This document shows positions 15,189 through 22,806 of a DNA stretch of 33,327 bases, piece by piece; the first letter of the stretch is position 1; each line of letters begins with the position of its first letter. A model generated the notes under the pieces. That model ran no database searches, had not been told where the DNA came from, and was given only the letters and a program-made list of their open reading frames with translations. Source of the DNA: Clostridia bacterium (GTDB lineage: Bacteria > Bacillota > Clostridia > Oscillospirales > CAG-272); the NCBI GenBank assembly GCA_017618795.1, contig JAFZTO010000042.1, positions 1 to 33,327 on the forward strand, read 5' to 3'. The position numbers and the translations under genes were made by a program.

Positions 15189-15413
15189 TTATACGCAGTT
15201 TTCGATATACTCTACCGCGTCGTTTACGGTGACAATGTCTTCGATGTCCTCGTCCGGTATTTCTATCCCGAATCGGTTTTCAACCGTAATGAGTATTTCA
15301 ACAATGTCAAGCGAATCCGCGCCGAGGTCGTCGACGATTTTCGAGTTGCCGTCAATAAAGTTCGGGTTTATGCCAAGCTGTTCGGAAATGATTTCAACGA
15401 GTATGTCGTACAT
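15189..15413 (-). CDS. Acyl carrier protein
   Basis: The protein has 74 residues and is strongly acidic. It carries the 4'-phosphopantetheine attachment motif DDLGADSLDIVEI with Ser34, followed by the conserved helix VENRFGIEIPDEDIEDIVTV. It carries growing acyl chains as thioesters in fatty acid or related synthesis. The ATG at 15413 has AGGAGA upstream and a consensus promoter at 15461-15489, with a bidirectional terminator at 15148-15185, so it is a single-gene unit. No fatty acid synthesis (fab) genes are nearby, so whether it is the main AcpP or a dedicated carrier cannot be decided from context. The nearest gene upstream on the same strand encodes a sugar-transfer-type ATP-grasp enzyme. 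Confidence 0.95.
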   Translation of the reverse strand: MYDILVEIISEQLGINPNFIDGNSKIVDDLGADSLDIVEILITVENRFGIEIPDEDIEDIVTVNDAVEYIENCV

Positions 15414-15460
15414 CTGTTTCTCCTGACCGATTTTCCACCGTGATTTTCACAACGGCGATT

Positions 15461-15489
15461 ATTATATACCTTTTTTTCGCTGTTGTCAA
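15461..15489 (-). promoter_or_regulatory. Consensus SigA promoter of the acyl carrier protein gene
   Basis: On the minus strand, TTGACA (15489-15484), 17 bases and TATAAT (15466-15461). Confidence 0.9.
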
Positions 15490-15518
15490 GGGGTTTTAAA
15501 AAAAACACGGTTACAATT

Positions 15519-15540
15519 AAAAAAACCGAACGCTTTCGGC
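15519..15540 (-). terminator. Rho-independent terminator ending the long minus-strand operon
   Basis: On the minus strand, CCGAA (15539-15535), loop AGCG, TTCGG (15530-15526) and seven T residues. It lies just after the ATP-grasp stop codon. Confidence 0.8.
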
Positions 15541-15560
15541 GCGGGAAGGCATCCGGTTTA

Positions 15561-16571
15561 TTAAATATCGAAAAATTCCCTGAAGCGCGGCAGCATGCCG
15601 ATCTTGTCCGGGACATGCGGAGGCATCTGAAGGAAATCATGTCCCGGGTGCTGGTTTGCCTCGACAAGCATAACGTCGTTTTCACCGACCGCAACGTCCC
15701 ATCCGACGTAACCTATCTGCGGGATGAGCGCGGCTGCCTCCAGCACCATGTCCTTTGCCCTGTTCCACATTGGAATCTGCGCGCCGACGATATCAGCCCC
15801 GGTCTCGGGATGCTTTTCGTAGTATACGCTGTTTTTGTCGAATGCCACCGCCTTTATAATACCGCTGTCAAGGTCGATCGGAGCGGCCATGCCTCCCGCG
15901 TTGATATTGTCGACCACACGTCCGCCGTTGCCGATGCGGATGAATGCGTAGACGATGTGGGGCATTCCGTCGCGCCCGATTACCGTAACTATGCGAAGGG
16001 TGTTGACGGAATGCGGATACAGCGCCGAAATCGCCGCGTTCTGAACTATGCATTCCTCGCAGAGAGTGCTCCCGGCCGAGCGTATGTGCTCAAGCAGAGC
16101 GCTCGGGCTTTCAAAGTCTCCGACGCTAAGTTTTTCAACCCCCCGTCCGCACGACTCGGCCATCGGCTTGATTACGACGGTGTCAAGACCGTCAAGAAAG
16201 GTCCGGAATTCCTCCTCGGTGCAGGTTTCGGTGTTTATCCACTTTCTTTTTACGAACCTGCTGAATTTTTCAAGGAACTCGGCCTTGTTGTCAAGAAGAT
16301 GGTAGTATTCCGGATCGTTCATTTTCGCGACGATCTGATTGTTTATGCCGCGCGTGACGTATGTCTTTCTTTGTTCGGCGTTCAGCGTCCACCACTCGTT
16401 AAGCTCGTAGTCGCGGTATCCGCATCCGTATTTAAGGCCGCACTTCACCACGTCTGAAAACAAGGCGACGCGGCTTTTCCCGGATTTTTTATGTATTGAG
16501 GAAACCGTCGAGAACATGGCCTTGTAATCCATTCCGGCGATACATCTCAATATATACGAAATGCGGGACAT
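15561..16571 (-). CDS. Sugar-transfer-associated ATP-grasp family enzyme
   Basis: The protein has 336 residues. The ATP-grasp fold is indicated by VIKPMAESCGRGVEKL (about 135-150, nucleotide-binding lysine loop), the AFIRIGNGGRVVDNINAGG segment and the C-terminal GYVGWDVAVGENDVMLVEAN with a metal-binding Glu-x-Asn. This combination, including the final NQHPGHDFLQ, is typical of the ATP-grasp family found near polysaccharide and teichoic-acid-like synthesis genes. It would join a carboxylate to an amine or similar group using ATP; the substrate is not known. Its ATG at 16571 directly follows the TGA of the small membrane protein gene, indicating coupling. It is the last gene of the operon, with a terminator at 15519-15540. 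Confidence 0.85.
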   Translation of the reverse strand: MSRISYILRCIAGMDYKAMFSTVSSIHKKSGKSRVALFSDVVKCGLKYGCGYRDYELNEWWTLNAEQRKTYVTRGINNQIVAKMNDPEYYHLLDNKAEFLEKFSRFVKRKWINTETCTEEEFRTFLDGLDTVVIKPMAESCGRGVEKLSVGDFESPSALLEHIRSAGSTLCEECIVQNAAISALYPHSVNTLRIVTVIGRDGMPHIVYAFIRIGNGGRVVDNINAGGMAAPIDLDSGIIKAVAFDKNSVYYEKHPETGADIVGAQIPMWNRAKDMVLEAAALIPQIGYVGWDVAVGENDVMLVEANQHPGHDFLQMPPHVPDKIGMLPRFREFFDI

Positions 16572-16859
16572 TCAGGAAAACTCGTCCTCTCCCGCGGTTT
16601 CGTCAACGGGAATTTCGTCTCTCGACGGTTTGTTACCGGAGAGGTCGTCAATGGCACTTAAAATATCGTTTTTGTCCAGCCTTTCGCGCAGCTGCTCCGA
16701 AACGAGCATCATGCCTCCGATTCCGGCGAAAAGGCCGAGCAGGGTAAAGGGTGCCGCCGTGCGCTTCTTGTCGCTGAACAGGTAGCATATCGCCAGAAAT
16801 GCGTACGACGCCGCCTGTATTAAAAGCATAAGTCCGATGGTGAATCTTGTCTGTTTCAT
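16572..16859 (-). CDS. Small two-pass membrane protein
   Basis: From ATG 16859 it has 95 residues. Two hydrophobic segments lie at about 8-28 (IGLMLLIQAASYAFLAICYL) and 36-55 (APFTLLGLFAGIGGMMLVSE), followed by an acidic cytoplasmic tail (LSAIDDLSGNKPSRDEIPVD). The start at 16859 follows GGAAAGGA. An earlier in-frame ATG at 16916 would overlap the end of prfB and adds a basic, unlikely N-terminus. The stop touches the ATG of the ATP-grasp gene with no gap, so the two may act together, perhaps in an envelope process. No family is recognised. Confidence 0.75.
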   Translation of the reverse strand: MKQTRFTIGLMLLIQAASYAFLAICYLFSDKKRTAAPFTLLGLFAGIGGMMLVSEQLRERLDKNDILSAIDDLSGNKPSRDEIPVDETAGEDEFS

Positions 16860-16890
16860 TTGCGTTTTTCCTTTCCGTGTCAGATGTAAA

Positions 16891-18012
16891 CTATTTTTCG
16901 TCTTTCGATGTTGCAAGCCATTTGAGATACGCGTTTATAAAGCCGTCCAGTCTGCCGTTCATTACTGCATTTATGTCCGTTTCCTCGTAATCCGTACGGA
17001 TGTCCTTGGCTAGGGTGTATGGCATGAATACGTAGCTGCGTATCTGCGAGCCCCATTCGTTTTCCATTTTTACGCCCTTTACGTCGTCGATTTTCTTCAT
17101 ATTCTCGGCCTGCTTTATTTCAAGAAGCTTTGCCATGAGCATTTTCATGGCGTAGTCCTTGTTCTGAAGCTGACTGCGCTGGGTCTGGCATCCAACCACG
17201 ATGCCTGTCGGCTTGTGAAGGATACGGATGGCGGAGTCCGTCTTGTTTATGTGCTGCCCCCCTGCGCCGGACGAGCGGTGAGCAGTTATTTCAAGGTCCT
17301 CTTCGCGTATTTCTATTTCGTTGTTCATATCGTCGAATTCGGGCATGACCTCAACGGACGCGAACGACGTCTGACGTTTCCCCTGAGCGTTGAACGGAGA
17401 GATGCGCACGAGGCGGTGCACGCCGTTTTCTGATTTCAGAAAGCCGTAGGCGTTGAGGCCCTCGAACATCACGGTGGCGGATTTTATTCCCGCCTCGTCG
17501 CCGTCAAGCCAGTCGAGCAGCTTGACTGAATAGCCGCTTGCCTCGCCCCAGCGGGTGTACATGCGGTAGAGCATCTGCGCCCAGTCCTGAGCCTCCGTTC
17601 CTCCGGCTCCCGGGTGAATGGTCATGATGGCGTTGCAGTGGTCGTAGTCACCGGTCAGCAGCGATTCAATCCTCATTCTTTCCGCTTCACGGACAACCTC
17701 GTTCACCTCGCCGAGTACTTCGTCGACGACGCTCTCGTCGTTTTCCTCGATGCCCATGTCGCACAGCACGAGAGCGTCTTCGATGCGGGAACAAAGCTTT
17801 GAGTACTCTTCTATGGTTGTTTTTTTGTCCTTTATCTGCTGAAGGATTTTGCCGGAATCCTGTCTGGACCAGAAATCGGGCACCAGCGTTCTGGATTCGA
17901 GTTCCTGTACCTGCCGCTCCAGATCGCCGATTCTCAGCTGATTGTACAGCTCCTTTGCCGCCTCAGAGGTTTCAAGGAGCGTGCGTTTTGCTTCGTCAAG
18001 TTGAATTATCAT
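16891..18012 (-). CDS. prfB: Peptide chain release factor 2, single uninterrupted frame
   Basis: The 373 residues match a full-length RF2. The stop-codon-recognising SPF motif of RF2 is at 205-207 (VRISPFNAQ), and the peptidyl-tRNA hydrolysis GGQ is at 251-253 (SSGAGGQHINKTDSAIRI). RF2 ends translation at UGA and UAA. In most bacteria prfB has an internal UGA near codon 25 that requires a +1 shift; here codons 14-33 (ETSEAAKELYNQLRIGDLER) run through that place in one frame with no stop. The gene lies 38 bases after the EamA gene and 31 before the small membrane protein gene, with no internal promoter seen. The SD before ATG 18012 is weak. Confidence 0.96.
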   Translation of the reverse strand: MIIQLDEAKRTLLETSEAAKELYNQLRIGDLERQVQELESRTLVPDFWSRQDSGKILQQIKDKKTTIEEYSKLCSRIEDALVLCDMGIEENDESVVDEVLGEVNEVVREAERMRIESLLTGDYDHCNAIMTIHPGAGGTEAQDWAQMLYRMYTRWGEASGYSVKLLDWLDGDEAGIKSATVMFEGLNAYGFLKSENGVHRLVRISPFNAQGKRQTSFASVEVMPEFDDMNNEIEIREEDLEITAHRSSGAGGQHINKTDSAIRILHKPTGIVVGCQTQRSQLQNKDYAMKMLMAKLLEIKQAENMKKIDDVKGVKMENEWGSQIRSYVFMPYTLAKDIRTDYEETDINAVMNGRLDGFINAYLKWLATSKDEK

Positions 18013-18050
18013 ATTTGTCAGTCTCTGCTTTCATTCTTTTTGCGTTCTGC

Positions 18051-19010
18051 TTAATCTCCGTAAATGCCGTCGCATATTCCTAAGATCACTATGCCGGTTA
18101 TGACCGATATTACGCATGCGTACTGCGTGGCCTTGAGTTTTTCCTTTACGAAAATACGCGAGAGTATAACCGATATTATACAGTAGCTGGCGACCATCGG
18201 TGCGGCAAGAACGGGCTCCTTTGCCATTGCGTAAACGTAGAACACCTGGCCGCATTCCTCGCAGCAGGCAGCCACGCCCTTGCTCCGCTCGCTCCTTGCA
18301 AATGGATTATACGGCTTTCCTTCCTTTATCCAGAGAAAAACGTAGCATATGATACCCGCGAGCAGGAACGTCAGACCGTATAGCACAAGTACATCTATCT
18401 CGCCGAGCCCGAGCCCCGTCTCCTCGTCAAGGATTATTCCGTCCGCCGCAGTTCCTATCGTGTCGAACAGGCAGTATGCCAGCGGGAAGAGCAGCGCAAG
18501 CGCCCCGAATTTGTACTTTTTATCGGTTTCCTGAGCGTCATCGACTGAGAGTTTCCGTTCCACTGCTGCAAGAGCTATGACGCCGGCGACTATGAAGACG
18601 ACTCCGACCCACTGAAGCGCGGCAAACTCTTCGCTTATGTCGTTTATCCTCCCGGTTATGACGAAGAACACAAGCATAAATATCGCCGACATGGCGCCGC
18701 TCGCATTCTGGATCGGGCTGACAATCGACAGTTCAAGATACCGTAGCCCCGCGTATCCGATGACCATTGAAATGATGTACGAAAGTGAGGCCGGGGTATA
18801 TTTGAGCGCGTTTGACAGAAGCGATCCGGTCTGAACGGGCGTTTCGGCAAAAGGCATCAGCGCGAACGAGCAGACGCCCATCACAAGGCCCACCCACACC
18901 GCTATTTTGAGATGCGAATATCTATCGGAATCATCGGTTCCCTTTTTGTAGAACAGATCGGCACATCCCCAGCCTATCATGCAGATGAGCGCCAGAAAAA
19001 ACCAGCTCAT
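18051..19010 (-). CDS. EamA/DMT-superfamily transporter
   Basis: The protein has 319 residues and about ten hydrophobic segments, in two EamA-like halves. The first half opens MSWFFLALICMIGWGCADLF and the second contains the GALALLFPLAYCLFDTIGTA region. The end of the second half (VASYCIISVILSRIFVKEKL) is the classic EamA ending with a final helix. Such proteins export or exchange small metabolites; no substrate can be named. Six bases separate it from the preceding gene (19017-20699) and 38 from prfB, which supports one operon. Confidence 0.88.
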   Translation of the reverse strand: MSWFFLALICMIGWGCADLFYKKGTDDSDRYSHLKIAVWVGLVMGVCSFALMPFAETPVQTGSLLSNALKYTPASLSYIISMVIGYAGLRYLELSIVSPIQNASGAMSAIFMLVFFVITGRINDISEEFAALQWVGVVFIVAGVIALAAVERKLSVDDAQETDKKYKFGALALLFPLAYCLFDTIGTAADGIILDEETGLGLGEIDVLVLYGLTFLLAGIICYVFLWIKEGKPYNPFARSERSKGVAACCEECGQVFYVYAMAKEPVLAAPMVASYCIISVILSRIFVKEKLKATQYACVISVITGIVILGICDGIYGD

Positions 19011-19016
19011 AAATTA

Positions 19017-20699
19017 TTATTGACCTTCTTTAATCTCATTAAAATTGACTATCCGCCTGAGCTTGCCCTGAAATGTGTAAAGCACCTCGAGTTTCATGGT
19101 AAAATCAAACGTCGCGCCGTCTTTTTTCGCGGAGAATGGAATTTCAACGGTGACTCCGTAGAGGTTGTCGGCGTATGCCCTGTAACCGGAATAAACCGGC
19201 TCCGCGAACGCAAGGCTCTTGTACACGGTGCCGCTGTGATACAGCGTCATATACATTTCCTTCAGTTTAAGATATGCGGGTGAGGTTCCCGACATGTATC
19301 CGGAGAGGTTGCGCAGGTTGGCGCTCAGCGCGCTTGAGCCGTTGTAAACATACTTTGCGTAGCTTTTTGTGAATGAGAGGGGCGTTATCCTGTCCGCGTC
19401 GGGTATCTCTTCGTACGAAAAAAACGGGAAGACGATGCGGTTTTTTTCGCTTTGATAACTGTCGGGCGGTATTTCGTTGCCGAGCGCATCGAAACAGGTG
19501 ATTTCCGGTTCGCAGAACAGGCCGCTCACTATGTATTCGGTGTAAAACGGAATCTTCCCTACGTTGTAATCATCGGCAATTGTACCGTCGGACAGCAGAG
19601 CGTACGGAATGCCGGTTTCGGCAATCTCGGAGCTGCCGAGTGAAATTCCGTTGACGCGCACCGTGCAGTCGGACGGAGCGACGACGCTGTACTCCTTAAG
19701 GAAAAGGGTGTCGGGCAGCCTGTAGGTGTATCCGTCGGTTCCGGATTCAAGCCTCAACCCGTTGTATATCACTTCGATTACCGGTTCGCCGAAGAAACAG
19801 CCGAGGTTCTGCGTAAACGACATGGGCGCTCCCTCTGCGTTTTCTTCAAATCTGCTGAGAAACGGGTAAGGAATGAGCGTTCTTGACGAAACGTCCGTGA
19901 CTACTATGCCGTTCACTATCAGCTCTGAGCCCGCAGGGGCGATTACCGATATTTCCTTGGTCATCAGATCGGGGTACGAAAAATACCACGTTCCGTCACG
20001 CAGCACCGGCAGAGGAAGCTCCTGCCCGTCAAGCGATACATCCCAGCTCAGGTCGGAAAAAATCGTGCCAAGCTCGTATCTGTCCGAGCAGTAGATGTCG
20101 GAAAAGTTTTTCTCGTAACAGGAAAGCGCGAAATAGTCTGCCTGGGAGGGGTTTGAAAGGGCAATTCCGTTAAGAGTTGCCGACGCGCCCTTTGGGAATT
20201 CTGCCGCGTATTCGGTCCCCATGCAGCATTCGGTTCTGAAATTGTTTCCTGAAGAATCCGGATTAAAGACTGAAAAAGCCTTTTCTCCGTCAAGAAGTAT
20301 TGAATACCCTGTCGAGCCGTTGCCCTCAACGGTGATTTTCGCGGAGTATATTTTGCTGTTGAGGTATCCGTAAACCTGCTGCTTTTCCTCGTACCTCGAT
20401 ATTTTTTCGTCGGCGTAAAGGCAGGCGATTTTGTAAAGTCCGGCGCGATTTTCGGCAATCTCTGCAACTGCTTCATCGCTGTTTTTCCCTAGAGCGGTTG
20501 CTTTCTTTATTACGAAAACTCCGGCTGCAGTCAGAAGCATAATAAAAAGCAGGACGACGGTCGGGATAATCCACGATCTGCGGCGCGGAGCCATAAACCT
20601 CGCTTCGAATTCCTCTTCCTCGGCGTTTATATCGTTGTCCGTATACGACTCCGGCAGAGAGCTGACATCCTTCCCGGGATTCTTTTTTGCGTCGGTCAT
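19017..20699 (-). CDS. Membrane-anchored extracytoplasmic protein with repeated VNG beta modules
   Basis: The protein has 560 residues. An acidic cytoplasmic N-terminus (residues 1-38) ends in RRR, followed by one membrane helix at about 43-63, so most of the protein should lie outside the cell. Three related beta elements end in an Asn-Gly turn: SATLNGIAL (173-181), SVIAPAGSELIVNGIVV (251-267) and SVVAPSDCTVRVNGISL (338-354). They resemble PEGA- or TcaA-like modules of Firmicute surface proteins. A C-terminal domain (about 430-560, with LAFAEPVYSGYRAYADNLYG) looks like a small alpha/beta fold. The function is unknown; a wall-associated or sensing role is inferred only from topology. The gene starts two bases after the stop of the four-pass membrane protein gene and six bases before the EamA gene. 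Confidence 0.75.
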   Translation of the reverse strand: MTDAKKNPGKDVSSLPESYTDNDINAEEEEFEARFMAPRRRSWIIPTVVLLFIMLLTAAGVFVIKKATALGKNSDEAVAEIAENRAGLYKIACLYADEKISRYEEKQQVYGYLNSKIYSAKITVEGNGSTGYSILLDGEKAFSVFNPDSSGNNFRTECCMGTEYAAEFPKGASATLNGIALSNPSQADYFALSCYEKNFSDIYCSDRYELGTIFSDLSWDVSLDGQELPLPVLRDGTWYFSYPDLMTKEISVIAPAGSELIVNGIVVTDVSSRTLIPYPFLSRFEENAEGAPMSFTQNLGCFFGEPVIEVIYNGLRLESGTDGYTYRLPDTLFLKEYSVVAPSDCTVRVNGISLGSSEIAETGIPYALLSDGTIADDYNVGKIPFYTEYIVSGLFCEPEITCFDALGNEIPPDSYQSEKNRIVFPFFSYEEIPDADRITPLSFTKSYAKYVYNGSSALSANLRNLSGYMSGTSPAYLKLKEMYMTLYHSGTVYKSLAFAEPVYSGYRAYADNLYGVTVEIPFSAKKDGATFDFTMKLEVLYTFQGKLRRIVNFNEIKEGQ

Positions 20700-20701
20700 G
20701 G

Positions 20702-21622
20702 TCAGTTTGGCCCGCCTATCTCGATATACCTGTCGGCGTGGATTGCCTCGAACAGCTCATCCTGCGTGTCGAAGAGTTCGCTTGTGTCAAGTTTTGCGCT
20801 TCCGCCGTCTTCGGTCAGCATTTCGGCGACCGCGTACCATTTGCTGTTTTTGCATACGCTTATTCTGATTCTGTAATCGGGATCGCACAGTATTTTAACG
20901 CAGCCGGCTTCGCACGGCATGTCGGTTATTTTTTTTCTGCGCAGACCTATGCTTTTTTCGTTGATCTCCGAGTAGATGCGTGTGGATTTTCTGGAGACAA
21001 AGAACAGCAGACAGGATAAAAGCAGTTCGTCGATAGCGAATATGACTATACGTCGGTTGCTGTCGCCGTCACCTTTGCCGTAGAACTGAATGAGCAGCAG
21101 CACGAGAATGACGGCCATGACGATGAATACGGCAATAAGCAGTGCCAGAACGAGGCGGCTCTTCCTTTCAAGAACTTTCAGTTCCTTTTCGGTCTGCTCT
21201 GCGTCTATTTCCGGGAAGGACAGCCGGAGCCTGATGAAATCGGCAAGCTCGGAGCAGTTTTCAAGGCAGCTCACGCTTATGTTTTTGCCGGATTTCATGG
21301 TTATAAACAGCGTACCCTCGCGCCCCGCGCTCATCGGAAACACGCTTCGCACGTCATCATATTGTATTTCCTTGCCGTTGTATTCAAGCTGCGTTTCGTT
21401 TGCAGACAGCGTCCTTTTCAGTCCGGCAAGCAGAAAAATCATTACGGCCGACAGAGCAAAACCGCAGAGCAGAGCGATTATAAACCAGAGTTTTTTATCG
21501 CCGAAGGAGCCGTTCTGCTCGAAATAAATCGAGAGCGCAACTATGACAAGCCCGAAAACCAGTCCGAATATGTAGCGTATTTTTCTTGAGGTTGTGTAAA
21601 AAATGCCTTCCATATCATTCAC
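20702..21622 (-). CDS. Four-pass membrane protein with PH-like middle domain
   Basis: The protein has 306 residues. Membrane segments lie at about 16-35, 45-68, 157-181 and 191-210. The part between the first pair and the second (70-130, LSANETQLEYNGKEIQYDDV) has a beta pattern like bacterial PH-type domains, and so does the C-terminal 90 residues. No enzyme motif is seen. The ATG at 21622 overlaps the hemW stop by ATGA (21619-21622), and two bases separate it from the next gene, so it is translated with them. The following gene also has an extracytoplasmic domain, so the pair may form one envelope complex; this is inference. Confidence 0.7.
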   Translation of the reverse strand: MNDMEGIFYTTSRKIRYIFGLVFGLVIVALSIYFEQNGSFGDKKLWFIIALLCGFALSAVMIFLLAGLKRTLSANETQLEYNGKEIQYDDVRSVFPMSAGREGTLFITMKSGKNISVSCLENCSELADFIRLRLSFPEIDAEQTEKELKVLERKSRLVLALLIAVFIVMAVILVLLLIQFYGKGDGDSNRRIVIFAIDELLLSCLLFFVSRKSTRIYSEINEKSIGLRRKKITDMPCEAGCVKILCDPDYRIRISVCKNSKWYAVAEMLTEDGGSAKLDTSELFDTQDELFEAIHADRYIEIGGPN

Positions 21623-22800
21623 CTGTCGGTACCGTCGGCAACGCCGCTTATAAGCTCACTTTCAAAGTCGAGCATTGCGGATAGAATGTAGTTGGAAACA
21701 AACATTCCTTTAGGCGTAAAACGGTAAAAGCGTCCGTTTTTTTCCATAAAGCCGTTTTCCGTATAGAGTCTGAGATATTTACCGAACATCCGCTCGAACG
21801 AGAGGCCGAAGCGCTCCGCAAAGGCGTCCTCATCCACTCCCTCGGTCAGGCGCAGGCGCAGCATCACGTATTCGCCGAGACGTTCGGAGACAGGAATCTC
21901 ATACTTTTCGGACAGTATGTCGGGTTTGCGGGACGGATATTCCATCGCTTCCACGTATGCGCGTATGTCCTTTTTGTAGGCGAACCGGAAGCCGCGGAAG
22001 TAGGAGTGCGCTGCGGGTCCGAAGCCGAGGTATTCGTCGCAGTTCCAGTATTTGAGATTATGAAGACACATTTTTCCCGGTTTTGAGAAATTGCTTATTT
22101 CATACTGCCTGTAGCCTTTTTCTGCCAGAAAATCGATGGACTCGAAGTACATTTTCGCTTCAGTGTCCTCATCAGGGAGAGCAAGAGTCTCCTTTATTTT
22201 GTAAAACGGCGTGCCATCCTCTATCTTCAGCCCGTACAGCGAGATGTGCTCCGGCTCAAGATCGGTCACTGCTTCAAGCGTTTCGCGCAGAGACCTTCTT
22301 GTCTGATTGGGGACGGCGTACATAATATCGACGTTTATGTTGTCGAATCCGGCTTTGCGGGCGTCTGCAAAACTTTTCCCGAAATCTTCAAACGTGTGTA
22401 TTCTGCCGAGAACGCCGAGCTCGCTGTCATGAGCGCTCTGCAGACCGATGCTGAGTCTGTTGACTCCCGCGCGGCGCAGTTTCTTTAGAGCCGCGGGCGT
22501 AGCCGTTGCCGGGTTCATCTCCACGGTTATCTCCGAATCGGAGCGCAGATGAAAGTGATCCTTAACTCCGTTCAGGATGCGGCATATCACGTCGGCAGGC
22601 AGACACGTCGGCGTCCCGCCGCCGAAAAATACGGTGTCAACGTCGTAGCCCTTTGCCGATTCCTGATAATCCTCCATATGCAGAAGCACCGCATCCGCGT
22701 ATCTTCCGGCGCCGGAAAGGTCTGTCACCGAATAAAAATCGCAATAATTGCATTTGCTTTTGCAATACGGCACGTGTATGTAGATTCCGAGGGTTTTCAT
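21619..22800 (-). CDS. hemW: HemW-type radical SAM heme chaperone (coproporphyrinogen oxidase-like)
   Basis: The protein has 393 residues. The radical SAM cluster motif is CKSKCNYC (Cys13, 17, 20), directly after the GIYIHVPY opening typical of HemN/HemW proteins. FFGGGTPT (about 59-66) is the SAM-binding glycine motif. Later blocks NRLSIGLQSAHDSEL, NVDIMYAVPNQT and YEISNFSKPGKMCLHNLKYW match HemW. The C-terminal HemN domain carries RLTEGVD. HemW proteins bind heme and pass it to target enzymes; true oxygen-independent coproporphyrinogen oxidases have extra N-terminal residues before the CxxxCxxC motif that are absent here. The ATG at 22800 is six bases after the NYN-domain gene, and the stop overlaps the next start. 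Confidence 0.93.
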   Translation of the reverse strand: MKTLGIYIHVPYCKSKCNYCDFYSVTDLSGAGRYADAVLLHMEDYQESAKGYDVDTVFFGGGTPTCLPADVICRILNGVKDHFHLRSDSEITVEMNPATATPAALKKLRRAGVNRLSIGLQSAHDSELGVLGRIHTFEDFGKSFADARKAGFDNINVDIMYAVPNQTRRSLRETLEAVTDLEPEHISLYGLKIEDGTPFYKIKETLALPDEDTEAKMYFESIDFLAEKGYRQYEISNFSKPGKMCLHNLKYWNCDEYLGFGPAAHSYFRGFRFAYKKDIRAYVEAMEYPSRKPDILSEKYEIPVSERLGEYVMLRLRLTEGVDEDAFAERFGLSFERMFGKYLRLYTENGFMEKNGRFYRFTPKGMFVSNYILSAMLDFESELISGVADGTDR

Positions 22801-22806
22801 TGATGC

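Noticed and set aside
15483..16457. Long open frame on the plus strand (324 codons) opposite the ATP-grasp gene
   Set aside because: It covers the acyl carrier promoter and the operon terminator and lacks domain motifs, while the minus-strand reading has ATP-grasp motifs.
17900..17975. RF2 programmed frameshift signal (CTT TGA C with upstream SD-like sequence)
   Set aside because: Reading this stretch in the gene's frame gives continuous sense codons. The only TGA is out of frame within CAG CTG AGA.
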